Assembly: GCA_022071965.1 (NCBI GenBank)
Contig: JAJVIQ010000029.1
Coordinates: 1 to 58,097 of the forward strand
Source of the DNA: Gammaproteobacteria bacterium
GTDB lineage: Bacteria > Pseudomonadota > Gammaproteobacteria > JAJPIJ01
Reading direction: 5' to 3'
Length of the DNA stretch: 58,097 bases
The position numbers and the translations under genes are program-made. The notes under the pieces were generated by a model. It was given only the letters and a program-made list of their open reading frames with translations, was not told the origin of the DNA and searched no databases. Numbering within the stretch: position 1 is the first letter of the stretch; the number at the start of each line of letters is the position of its first letter. Below are positions 39,402 to 47,093 of this stretch, piece by piece.

Positions 39402-40175
39402 GTGAAGATTGCGACCTGGAACGTGAACTCCCTGAAGGCGAGGCTGCCGCACTTGCTGCGATGGCTCGCGACGGCACGCCCGGACATCGTCGCCCTGCAG
39501 GAGACCAAGACCCAGGACGCGGTTTTCCCGGTCGCGGAGATCCTCTCGGCCGGATACGAGGCGGCCTTCAGCGGCCAGAAGACCTACAACGGCGTTGCCA
39601 CCCTCAGCCGCCGCCAGTTGGAAATCATCGACAGGGAATTGCCGGCCTACGAGGACCCGCAGCGCCGTATGCTCGCGACGCGGCATGGCCCGCTGCGGGT
39701 GGTGAACGTCTATGTTCCGAACGGGGCATCGCTGGATTCCGACAAGTACCGGTACAAGCTCGATTGGCTGGCAAGGCTGCGCGACTACATGGGCGGACTG
39801 TTACAGGCAGGGGACCCGCTCATACTACTGGGAGATTTCAATATCGCGCCCGAGGACCGCGACGTGCATGACCCGCAGGCATGGTCCGGACAGGTACTCG
39901 TGAGCGAGCCGGAACGCGCGCGCTTTCGCGAACTCGAGGCGCTGGGACTTCGCGATTGCCTGCGGGCTGTCGATTCGCGTCCCGGCATCTATTCCTGGTG
40001 GGACTATCGGGCGGCCGCATACCGCCGCAATCTCGGGCTGCGTATCGATCTCATCCTGGCCGACGGCGACAGCACGTCGCGGTGCCGGAACTGCTTCGTC
40101 GATGTCGCGCCGCGCAAATGGGAGCGCCCTTCGGATCATGCGCCGGTAATCGCGGAATTGGACCTGCCTTCCTGA
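39402..40175 (+). CDS. xth: Exodeoxyribonuclease III
   Basis: A 257-residue AP endonuclease/3'-5' exonuclease for base-excision repair. Catalytic blocks are KIATWNVNSLKARLPHLL, ALQETKTQD (metal Glu), NVYVPNGASLDSDKY, LILLGDFNIAPEDRDV and the C-terminal PSDHAPVIAEL with the catalytic Asp-His. The start is GTG at 39402; the frame runs far upstream but only as a shadow of the SH3 gene. Thirty-five bases separate it from that gene. Confidence 0.95.
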   Translation: MKIATWNVNSLKARLPHLLRWLATARPDIVALQETKTQDAVFPVAEILSAGYEAAFSGQKTYNGVATLSRRQLEIIDRELPAYEDPQRRMLATRHGPLRVVNVYVPNGASLDSDKYRYKLDWLARLRDYMGGLLQAGDPLILLGDFNIAPEDRDVHDPQAWSGQVLVSEPERARFRELEALGLRDCLRAVDSRPGIYSWWDYRAAAYRRNLGLRIDLILADGDSTSRCRNCFVDVAPRKWERPSDHAPVIAELDLPS

Positions 40176-40307
40176 TGTGACGCAGTGGTCATCGACGAGG
40201 CATTCGGGGCGCGCAGCGGTGATTGGGTGCGCATTCCGCGACACCATTCGCTTCCAGACACATCGTCCGCTGGGCAATATGACCGCAGCCCCTGGCGGTG
40301 AACGGCC

Positions 40308-40688
40308 ATGACCACTGAAGAAGAAAAGAAGCGATTCAACTTCGAATACTGGCGTGAACTGGCGGCCACCGACTCGGCCGCGTTCGAAACGGCGCGCGAC
40401 CGGGCCATCGCCGAACTCATAGCGTCGGTGCCTGAGGAGCGTCAGCGCCGCCGCATGCGAGGCCTGCAATGGCGCATCGATCGCATTCGTGACACCGCGC
40501 CCAACGCCATGGACGCCTGCCTGAAGATTTCGGGCATGATGTGGGACAGTTTGCTCGGGGACGACGGGCTGCTGGAGCGATTGCGGGCGTTGGAAGGCAG
40601 GATGCCGACGCAGGTCAGGCCGCGTTTGCCCGCCAAAGTCGTACCGCTGGCCCCGAACGCCGGTAGGGACGGTCCGTCAAAGTCCTGA
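40308..40688 (+). CDS. DUF3135-family protein
   Basis: A 126-residue protein whose N-terminal part (KRFNFEYWRELAATDSAAFETARDRAIAELI in parts) matches the DUF3135 pattern of an aromatic-rich helix followed by a basic region RRRMRGLQWRIDRIR. No function is known for the family. The C-terminal 30 residues are Pro/Arg-rich and variable. It lies between xth and rpmE on the same strand, 132 bases after xth. Confidence 0.8.
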   Translation: MTTEEEKKRFNFEYWRELAATDSAAFETARDRAIAELIASVPEERQRRRMRGLQWRIDRIRDTAPNAMDACLKISGMMWDSLLGDDGLLERLRALEGRMPTQVRPRLPAKVVPLAPNAGRDGPSKS

Positions 40689-40811
40689 GAGCGCACGGGC
40701 GCGCCCATTGCGCTTGCGCCACCGGAAGCCAAGGCGGTAGAATCGCGGCCCCCGTTTTTTTCGCCCGGGCACCAGTGGCCCCGGGCGGTGCAAACTATCA
40801 GGACCGCTTTC

Positions 40812-41015
40812 ATGAAAGAGAACATCCATCCGGCCTACAGCGAAATCACCGTCACCTGCAGCTGTGGCAACACGTTCCAGACCCGCTCGACCGCCGGCAA
40901 GGCCCTGCACGTGGATGTCTGCTCCGCCTGCCACCCTTTCTACACCGGCCGACAGAAGCTCGTGGATACGGCGGGCCGCGTCGACAAATTCCGCCGCAAG
41001 TACGGCATGCGTTGA
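40812..41015 (+). CDS. rpmE: Ribosomal protein L31 (zinc form)
   Basis: A 67-residue large-subunit protein beginning [20 protein letters not shown]. It has the four zinc cysteine positions (CSC, then VCSACHPF), so this is the C+ zinc-containing paralogue rather than the zinc-free type that replaces it when zinc is short. [20 protein letters not shown] is the family signature. A clear terminator follows 28 bases after the stop. Confidence 0.97.
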   Translation: MKENIHPAYSEITVTCSCGNTFQTRSTAGKALHVDVCSACHPFYTGRQKLVDTAGRVDKFRRKYGMR

Positions 41016-41043
41016 CCATCCTGTCATTCTGGGAGGCAGGAGG

Positions 41044-41068
41044 AAAGGCGCGCGCAGCGCCTTTTTTG
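41044..41068 (+). terminator. Intrinsic terminator after rpmE
   Basis: The stem AAAGGCGC/GCGCCTTT with loop GCGCA is followed by a T-run, a standard intrinsic terminator. It overlaps the most likely start codon of the next gene. Confidence 0.85.
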
Positions 41069-41836
41069 TTTGACCCATCCGCCGGCATCTGGCTGGCGAT
41101 CCTGCTCGTGACGGCGAGTCCCGTTGCGGCCGATGCCTGCCACGCCGCCCGCTACGACCGGAGCGGGATCATTGCCACCGTGATCGATGGTGACACTGTG
41201 CGGCTGCGCGACGGGTCGGCAGTGCGCCTGGTCGGGATCAATGCCCCGGAACTGGCCCACGAAGATCGCAGGCCCGAGGCGTTCGCTGTCCTTAGCCGAG
41301 GGCATCTGCGCCGCTACCTGCCGGCAGGCAGTGGCGTCGGGCTGGTCTTCGACGAGCAGCGTCGCGACCGGCACCACCGCTTGCTGGCGCATCTCTTCCG
41401 CATCTCCGACGATGAGAACATCCAGGCGCTGATGCTCTCGAGCGGGATGGCCGCGCGGTTCACGGTGCCACCGAACGAACGATTCATCGAATGTTACGGA
41501 TTGCGGGAGGAGGATGCGCGCCAGACCGGTGCCGGAATCTGGAAAGAGTTTCGAGCGCAGCCTGCCCGGCGTTTACCATACCGCAGGGGCACCTTCGTGC
41601 AGTTGGTGGACGACATCCGCCTCGTGCGTGAGTCCCGGCGTGGCATCTGGCTGGAGATGGCCTCGGGACTGACAGTCTTTATCGACCGGCGCGATCTGCG
41701 CTATTTTCGTGGCCTCGAGCCCGGAAGCTGGCAGGGCCGACGCGCGCACGTGCGCGGCTATCTCGGGAAACGCGAGCGTCGCCCTGGCATGCGACTGCGG
41801 CATCCGTCCAACATCAGGTTCATCGAGCGACTGTAA
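41066..41836 (+). CDS. Thermonuclease (SNase)-like protein, secreted
   Basis: A staphylococcal-nuclease-like OB-fold protein, up to 256 residues. The core blocks are GIIATVIDGDTVRLRDGSAVRLVGINAPEL (in parts), where Asp-Gly-Asp and Arg-Leu-x-Gly-Ile are typical, and LVFDEQRRDRHHRLLAHLF, which keeps the usual Asp and Arg. The last 80 residues (DIRLVRESRRGIWLEMASGLTVFI) form an additional beta-rich part. GIWLAILLVTASPVAADA is a signal peptide. The start is uncertain: a TTG at 41066, inside the rpmE terminator, keeps the whole signal peptide; a GTG at 41108 would cut it short. It overlaps the lead-in of the M48 peptidase gene. Confidence 0.8.
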   Translation: MFDPSAGIWLAILLVTASPVAADACHAARYDRSGIIATVIDGDTVRLRDGSAVRLVGINAPELAHEDRRPEAFAVLSRGHLRRYLPAGSGVGLVFDEQRRDRHHRLLAHLFRISDDENIQALMLSSGMAARFTVPPNERFIECYGLREEDARQTGAGIWKEFRAQPARRLPYRRGTFVQLVDDIRLVRESRRGIWLEMASGLTVFIDRRDLRYFRGLEPGSWQGRRAHVRGYLGKRERRPGMRLRHPSNIRFIERL

Positions 41837-41850
41837 TGGGAGCCATCATC

Positions 41851-43323
41851 ATGAGACGCACTGCTCGCGTGCTCGCAATCCTCGGCGTCGCCGCCGCCTT
41901 CCTCGCCAGCGGCTGCGCCACCAACCCGGTCAGCAAACGCTCCGAGTTCGTCCTGATGTCCGAGGAACAGGAACTGGCCCTTGGTCGCCAGATGCACGCG
42001 GAGGTATTGCAGGAGTATGGGGAATACAAGGACCCGAAACTGCAGGCCTATGTCCAACAGGTCGGTGAGCGGGTGGCGGCGCTGAGCGACCGGCCCCAGC
42101 TCATCTACCGCTTCACGATCCTCGACAGCCCGGAGGTCAACGCCTTCGCGCTGCCCGGCGGCTACATCTATATCACCCGCGGGATCATGGCCTACTTCAA
42201 CTCGGAGGCTGAGTTGGCCGCGGTCCTCGGCCACGAAATCGGACACGTCACGGCGCGCCACGCCGTGCGCCAGTACACCGCCGCGCAGGCCACGGGAATA
42301 ATCGCGACCATCGGCTCCATTTTCGTGCCCGGGCTCGGCTCCTACGGTGGCAGCCAGCTCATCAATGTCCTGGGAACGGCGATGCTTCGCGGCTACGGGC
42401 GCGAACACGAACTGGAAGCCGACGGGCTGGGCGCGAAGTACATGGCCAAAGAAGGCTATGACCCGATGGCGATGCTCAACGTGCTCGGCACACTGAAAAA
42501 TCAGGAGATCCTCGAGAACCGGATCGCCAGGCAGGAGGGGCGCGAGCCGCGTGTCTACCACGGCGTGTTCTCCACCCACCCGGACAACGACACGCGCCTG
42601 CAGGAACTCGTCGGAGAGGCGCGGCAATTGCAGGCCGGCGGCGCCAAGCGGCTCGATCGCGAGCGCTACTACTCCTACATCGACGGCATGATCGTCGGCG
42701 ACAGTCCGCGCGAAGGGTTCGTGCGCGGCAATGCCTTTTACCACCCGGATCTCGGTTTCGGGCTGCACTTTCCCAAGGGGTGGAGCGTGAAGAATTACCC
42801 GGATCGCATCCTGTTCGTCGCCCCGGGCGGCAAGGCTATGATGCAGATGGGGGCGGAGGACCTGAACAAGCGCATGTCGCCGAAGCAATTCATGACGGAA
42901 AAGATGGGACTGAAAAAGCTGTCCTACGACGGGGCGATAAGCCCGGCAGGGCTCGACGGCTACACGGCGGTGGCGCCGGCACGTACCAGCAAAGGGACGC
43001 GCGAGGCGCGCTTCTCGGTCGTCTTCTTCGACAAGAAGGCCTATCTGTTCGCCGGGTTGGTTGACGCTGGCGGCAGTGTCGCCGTTTACGATAACGCCTT
43101 CCTCGATACCGTCAGTTCCTTTCATCCGCTGACGACGCGGGAGCGCGAATCGCTGAAGCCACTGCATCTGCGGATTACACCCGCCGCGCCCGGAGATTCG
43201 TTCGGAAGACTGGCAAGTCGTTCGCCCTATGAAACCAATGCCGAGGCGAGATTGCGTCTGCTCAACGGCTACTTCCGCGGTGGGGAGGTACCGGCCGGGG
43301 ACCTGATGAAGGTCGTCGAGTAG
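41851..43323 (+). CDS. M48-family metallopeptidase lipoprotein
   Basis: A 490-residue predicted outer-membrane or periplasmic lipoprotein protease related to BepA/LoiP. The signal ends in the lipobox LASGC, the zinc motif HEIGH lies near residue 128, and the third ligand is in REHELEADGLGAKYM. The C-terminal 200 residues have a separate beta-rich domain (GFGLHFPKGWSVKNYPDRILF in parts) seen in the long members of the family. The start at 41851 has GGGAG eight bases upstream; ATG at 41836, overlapping the previous stop, is the alternative. It likely degrades misfolded envelope proteins. Confidence 0.9.
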   Translation: MRRTARVLAILGVAAAFLASGCATNPVSKRSEFVLMSEEQELALGRQMHAEVLQEYGEYKDPKLQAYVQQVGERVAALSDRPQLIYRFTILDSPEVNAFALPGGYIYITRGIMAYFNSEAELAAVLGHEIGHVTARHAVRQYTAAQATGIIATIGSIFVPGLGSYGGSQLINVLGTAMLRGYGREHELEADGLGAKYMAKEGYDPMAMLNVLGTLKNQEILENRIARQEGREPRVYHGVFSTHPDNDTRLQELVGEARQLQAGGAKRLDRERYYSYIDGMIVGDSPREGFVRGNAFYHPDLGFGLHFPKGWSVKNYPDRILFVAPGGKAMMQMGAEDLNKRMSPKQFMTEKMGLKKLSYDGAISPAGLDGYTAVAPARTSKGTREARFSVVFFDKKAYLFAGLVDAGGSVAVYDNAFLDTVSSFHPLTTRERESLKPLHLRITPAAPGDSFGRLASRSPYETNAEARLRLLNGYFRGGEVPAGDLMKVVE

Positions 43324-43634
43324 AAGGCGTCGGACCACGCGCAGCAGCATCCGGCAGCGATGCACGGTCTTGACAATTCCCTGGCCGCAAGGATCTGTGG
43401 ATAACTCTGTTGAAATCCTGCAGCTATCGGGCTCGAGGCACTGCTGCGCCACGAGTTTTCTTGTTGCTGGCGAGATCATGGCACAATTTGTCATTAGAAA
43501 ACAACCACTTAAATTTTGAGCCCTCTACTCTTGCGAGGAATTTCGCTAACTCATTCTCCCACCAAGAGAATTTTCTCGATGTGCATAACTGGGCGGGAAG
43601 CGGAACTAACCCGACCCGCCCGGGTCTCATCTGG
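43324..43634. other. AT-richer intergenic stretch after the M48 gene
   Basis: No gene is convincing here; the 118-codon plus-strand frame at 43410-43766 has no domain-like sequence and no ribosome-binding site. The stretch is visibly richer in A+T than the genes around it. It contains a perfect DnaA-box sequence TGTGGATAA at 43396-43404 and an inverted repeat GGGCGGG/CCCGCCC at 43591-43597 and 43615-43621. The likely promoter of the RNA at 43635 should lie in it; TTGTCA at 43488 with an A+T-rich -10 near 43511 is a weak candidate. Confidence 0.5.
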
Positions 43635-43764
43635 CACGTTCCTCATGAACGTGTTCCGCTCAATATCCTCCCAGAGCGGAACGTAAGCCCGGTCTCCCCA
43701 GCCGGGCGGATTGGCCCCGGGACGAAAAAATTCCCCCTATGTGATTTCTCCCGGGGCCTTCTTT
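43635..43764 (+). ncRNA. Candidate small RNA with C-rich hairpin loops (sX13-like)
   Basis: Four consecutive hairpins lie between the M48 gene and cytochrome c4. H1 is CACGTTC/GAACGTG (43635-43653). H2 is TTCCGCTC/GAGCGGAA (43654-43681) with CCTCCC in its loop. H3 is GCCCGG/CCGGGC (43687-43707) with loop TCTCCCCAG. H4 is GGCCCCGGG/CCCGGGGCC (43713-43758) with CCCCC in its loop and TTCTTT after it, like a terminator. C-rich single-stranded loops on a GC-rich scaffold recall the Xanthomonas sRNA sX13, as I remember it, which acts on G-rich sites in mRNAs. In Pseudomonas the ErsA RNA lies by polA in the neighbourhood of cytochrome c4 and dsbA. Family membership and expression are inference. Confidence 0.6.
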
Positions 43765-43940
43765 AATTTCCTCACGTTCCGATTGCCGCGGCCTGTCGCC
43801 TCATTGACCTGACTCAAGCGCGGGCCCCGACCAGCGCGCCCAGCTCATCGTGGTCGGGGATCCGCATCCCAATACGCGGGCTCATGGTGTATGCTGCTGA
43901 TTCTAACGGCTACTCAACGAGAACACTCCGGAATTCCAGC

Positions 43941-44540
43941 ATGCATCGGTCTTTCCTCGCGTGGATTATTCTCCCGGCACTGGCAGTGAACCTTCCGGCG
44001 GCGAAGGCCCAAGGGGGCAGGGAAAAGGCGGCTGTCTGCGCCGCGTGTCACGGCGCCGACGGTAACAGCGCAAACGCCGAGTGGCCGAAGCTGGCGGCCC
44101 AGCACGCGAGCTACATCCGCTCGCAGCTTGCCGCGTTCAAGTCGGGCTCGCGGCAGAACGCGCTGATGAGCCCCATGGCAACCGGCCTGAGCGACGAGGA
44201 CATGAACCTGTTGGGCGAATTCTTCGCCAGCCAGAAGATCCAGCTCGGCACGGCGAAAAAGGAGTTGCTGGGCGCCGGACAGAAGATCTACCGTGGCGGC
44301 AATGCAGCGACTGGAGTTCCGGCATGCATGGCTTGCCATGGTCCGCGCGGGTCGGGAAACCCGGCGGCCGCGTATCCCGCCCTTCACGGGCAGCACGCCG
44401 TCTACACGGCGAACCAGCTGAAGGCCTACAAGAACGGCGACCGCACCACGGATGCCAATTCCGTCATGCGCACCATCGCCGGGCGTATGAGCAGCGCAGA
44501 GATCGAAGCGGTCGCCTCCTATCTGGAAGGCCTGCACTAG
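43941..44540 (+). CDS. Dihaem cytochrome c4
   Basis: A 199-residue periplasmic electron carrier with two CxxCH haem sites, CAACH (33-37) and CMACH in the second half, in two similar domains. A signal peptide precedes them (FLAWIILPALAVNLPAAKAQ). The start at 43941 gives this clean signal; 19 upstream in-frame codons are not needed. It probably passes electrons to a terminal oxidase. dsbA follows 123 bases downstream, the pairing seen in Pseudomonas. Confidence 0.95.
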   Translation: MHRSFLAWIILPALAVNLPAAKAQGGREKAAVCAACHGADGNSANAEWPKLAAQHASYIRSQLAAFKSGSRQNALMSPMATGLSDEDMNLLGEFFASQKIQLGTAKKELLGAGQKIYRGGNAATGVPACMACHGPRGSGNPAAAYPALHGQHAVYTANQLKAYKNGDRTTDANSVMRTIAGRMSSAEIEAVASYLEGLH

Positions 44541-44663
44541 CGGCCGGATGCCGGCACCTCCGCCCGCGGTGCCTCAGGCATTGCGAAGGCAGAACGCAAA
44601 CGCCGGTTCAACCGGTGGGTGGCCGGAAACTTTCGTTCGCAGCCCCATCTCCAAGGAACCACT

Positions 44664-45371
44664 ATGAAGAGACTCCTCGCTGCCCTGACCGCCGTTGCTG
44701 GTGTTGGCATTCTGACCGTATCGCTGTGGACCGGCGCCGAAGAAACGGGGCCGGACACGGGGGCTGCAACTCCCGCACCCAATACGGTGATCGTCCTGGA
44801 GGAGGGCAAGAATTTCCGAACCGTGAGCCCTCCACAACCCACCCAGTCGGGGGACCAGATCGAGGTCATGGAAATATTCTGGTACGGGTGTCCCCATTGT
44901 CACGATTTTGAGCCATACCTGCTCAAGTGGCTCGAGAACAAGCCGGCGGATGTCGCATTCCGCCGGATGCCCGGCATATTCCGTCAGTCGTGGATACCCG
45001 CGGCCAGAGCCTTTTACACGGCCGAGACGCTGGGCGTGCTGGACCGGATGCACCCCGCGCTGTTCAAGGCCATACACGAGGAGCAGCGCGGACCTTCGAC
45101 GAACGAAGAGTGGAGCAAGTTCTTTGGCGAACTGGGTGTCTCGGAGACCGAATTCGCTCAGGCGTGGGATTCCGTAGAGGTAGCGAAAAAGGTCCGCGAG
45201 GCCATGGCCCAGGTTCAGAATTACGGCATCGAGGGCGTTCCGGCCATGGTTGTCGCCGGCAAGTACCAGACCTCCGCGGGCATGGAGGGAGTGGGCAGCT
45301 TCGATGCCATGCTTAAAGTTGTCGATGCGCTGGTCGATAAGGTCCGTACAGAGACCAAGCCGGCCGATTAG
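44664..45371 (+). CDS. dsbA: Thiol:disulfide oxidoreductase DsbA
   Basis: A 235-residue periplasmic oxidase that introduces disulfide bonds. The catalytic site is CPHC in IFWYGCPHCHDFEPYL, with the cis-proline in EGVPAMVVAGKY. An N-terminal hydrophobic signal (LLAALTAVAGVGILTVSLW) exports or anchors it, and an Ala/Thr/Pro linker follows. AAGGA lies 7 bases ahead of the start at 44664. It sits between cytochrome c4 and a diguanylate cyclase. Confidence 0.95.
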   Translation: MKRLLAALTAVAGVGILTVSLWTGAEETGPDTGAATPAPNTVIVLEEGKNFRTVSPPQPTQSGDQIEVMEIFWYGCPHCHDFEPYLLKWLENKPADVAFRRMPGIFRQSWIPAARAFYTAETLGVLDRMHPALFKAIHEEQRGPSTNEEWSKFFGELGVSETEFAQAWDSVEVAKKVREAMAQVQNYGIEGVPAMVVAGKYQTSAGMEGVGSFDAMLKVVDALVDKVRTETKPAD

Positions 45372-45518
45372 TGGTACGGCGCGATCGCCAGTCCTTACCG
45401 GGGCAGTCCTTCAGCTCTGCGCGATGCTGGGGAAGTTCGACGCATTCATGCTCGGTTAGGCCGTCGTCGCGCCCGGACGCCGCGACGGCTGATTCGCCAC
45501 AGGCTTGGAGGAGTCATT

Positions 45519-45584
45519 ATGGCTCAGCTACCAGGCCAGAACGCGACATGGAACCGACAACATCACGCCTCGGGGCGCTATTGA
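45519..45584 (+). CDS. Possible 21-codon leader ORF overlapping the diguanylate cyclase start
   Basis: An ATG at 45519 has the best ribosome-binding site in the area (GGAGGAG, spacing about 5) and opens a 21-codon frame ending at 45584. The diguanylate cyclase ATG at 45548 lies inside it in another frame and has no clear ribosome-binding site of its own. It could be a coupling leader peptide, or the sign of a frameshift at the true start of the cyclase gene. Confidence 0.35.
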   Translation: MAQLPGQNATWNRQHHASGRY

Positions 45585-47086
45585 GAGACGGTCGCACCGA
45601 CCCAGCGACGGAGCTCGCGCGCGTGCAGCGCTCCCTGCTGAAGCTCGCGTTCGCGCTGAGCGGCCGCAGCACGGAACTTGACCGGGTCCTCGCGAAACTC
45701 ACAAACGCGCTGCGCAACGGTGAGCGCAACGTCAGCGTGACGGGTACCGTTGACGAGATTATCGCCACGATCGGGCAGGTGGATCTCGCCGCCACACCGA
45801 AGAACGTCTCCCTGGCTACCGCGCGCTCGGTTGCCGCGCAGTTCATCGATGCCTTGTCCGCCGCGATGGCGCCCCCCGTTCCAGAGGCAATCGCCGACGG
45901 CAAGACCCGGCTCGAGCACGCCGACAACGACCGCGCGTTACTCGCCCTGACCTCGATCATGGCGCAAGCGCTCGCCGGGAGTCTCGGCCAGGTCCAGAGC
46001 GATCCGGCCAGCGGCGGTAGCGGGGTTTCCCTGCTGTTGCAGACCTTGAATCAACTCCACTTCCCCGAGTCTCTGACCGGCGGCGTGCGCGCGGTGCGCA
46101 CACGCCTGACGGAGCCACCGCGCCCGACAGATGCGGAGGCAACGCGCGCCGTGGTCGAGCTCATCACCGCGGCGCAGGCCGAAGCGCAGCAGGAATCGGA
46201 TCGCCTGAGCTCGTTCCTGCGGCAGGTCGCAGTCAAGATTGCACACCTTCAGCAGCAGCTTCACTACGTGAACGAGTCGCGCTGCGCGTCGATTCGTGAA
46301 AGCGAGGCGATGACGGATAATGTCGTGGGATGCGTGAACGACATACGCAGCAGCGTCGAGGTCGCCGACGACATTCACTCGCTGAAAGCCAGCATTGCCG
46401 GCAACCTGGAATCGCTGCACAAGGGGGTGGATGAATTCATGTCCTCGGCGCGGCAGCGCAGCGAGCAGACCGAGGAATTGCTGACCCTCCTCAACGGGCA
46501 GCTGCAGACGCTCGAGGGGGAAACCAAGAAACTCCGAGAGGGGATCGAACACGAGCGCGAACGCGCCAGCACCGATGCCCTGACCGGGGTGGCGAACCGG
46601 CTGGGATTCGAGGCATTCCATGGGCACGAATTCGCGCGCTGGCAGCGTTACGGCGGGGATCTCTCGCTCATCATTGGTGACATCGACCATTTCAAGCTCA
46701 TCAACGACGAGCACGGGCATCTGACCGGGGACAAGGTGCTGAAAACGGTCGCAGACCAGTTGCGCTCTCAGCTTCGCGAATCCGACCTGATGGCCCGCTA
46801 CGGTGGGGAGGAGTTCGTCGTGCTGCTCCCCAACACCAGCCTCGAACAAGCCAACGCCGTTGCCGAGAAGCTGCGTCACCATCTCCAGTGCTGTCGCTTT
46901 CATTCGGGCGAGAAGATCGTTCCGGTGACCATGTCGGTAGGCGTTGCCACCTACCGCAAGGGAGATGGCAAGGACGCCGCGCTCGAGCGGGCAGACCGCG
47001 CGCTGTACCTCGCCAAACGCATGGGGAGGAACCGCGTTGCCAACGAGGGGGACCTCCAGACACGCGACCAGACGGTCGCAGGCTGA
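45548..47086 (+). CDS. Diguanylate cyclase (GGDEF, DgcH-like)
   Basis: A 512-residue soluble protein that should make cyclic di-GMP from two GTP. The C-terminal GGDEF domain (about 340-500) has an intact active site YGGEEFVVL near residue 418 and an RxxD inhibitory site (RESD) five residues before it. LTGVANRLGFEAF opens the domain. The N-terminal 330 residues are helical without recognised domain, ending in a coiled coil (LLTLLNGQLQTLEGETKKLREG). In Pseudomonas the cyclase DgcH is also encoded close to dsbA, from memory. The start is uncertain because of the overlapping small ORF at 45519. Confidence 0.88.
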   Translation: MEPTTSRLGALLRDGRTDPATELARVQRSLLKLAFALSGRSTELDRVLAKLTNALRNGERNVSVTGTVDEIIATIGQVDLAATPKNVSLATARSVAAQFIDALSAAMAPPVPEAIADGKTRLEHADNDRALLALTSIMAQALAGSLGQVQSDPASGGSGVSLLLQTLNQLHFPESLTGGVRAVRTRLTEPPRPTDAEATRAVVELITAAQAEAQQESDRLSSFLRQVAVKIAHLQQQLHYVNESRCASIRESEAMTDNVVGCVNDIRSSVEVADDIHSLKASIAGNLESLHKGVDEFMSSARQRSEQTEELLTLLNGQLQTLEGETKKLREGIEHERERASTDALTGVANRLGFEAFHGHEFARWQRYGGDLSLIIGDIDHFKLINDEHGHLTGDKVLKTVADQLRSQLRESDLMARYGGEEFVVLLPNTSLEQANAVAEKLRHHLQCCRFHSGEKIVPVTMSVGVATYRKGDGKDAALERADRALYLAKRMGRNRVANEGDLQTRDQTVAG

Positions 47087-47093
47087 CGGCCGG

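Noticed and set aside
43410-43766. A 118-codon ORF in the 43.3-43.9 kb gap
   Set aside because: It has no ribosome-binding site and no recognisable sequence, and it runs through the hairpins of the candidate RNA; the RNA structure explains the region better.
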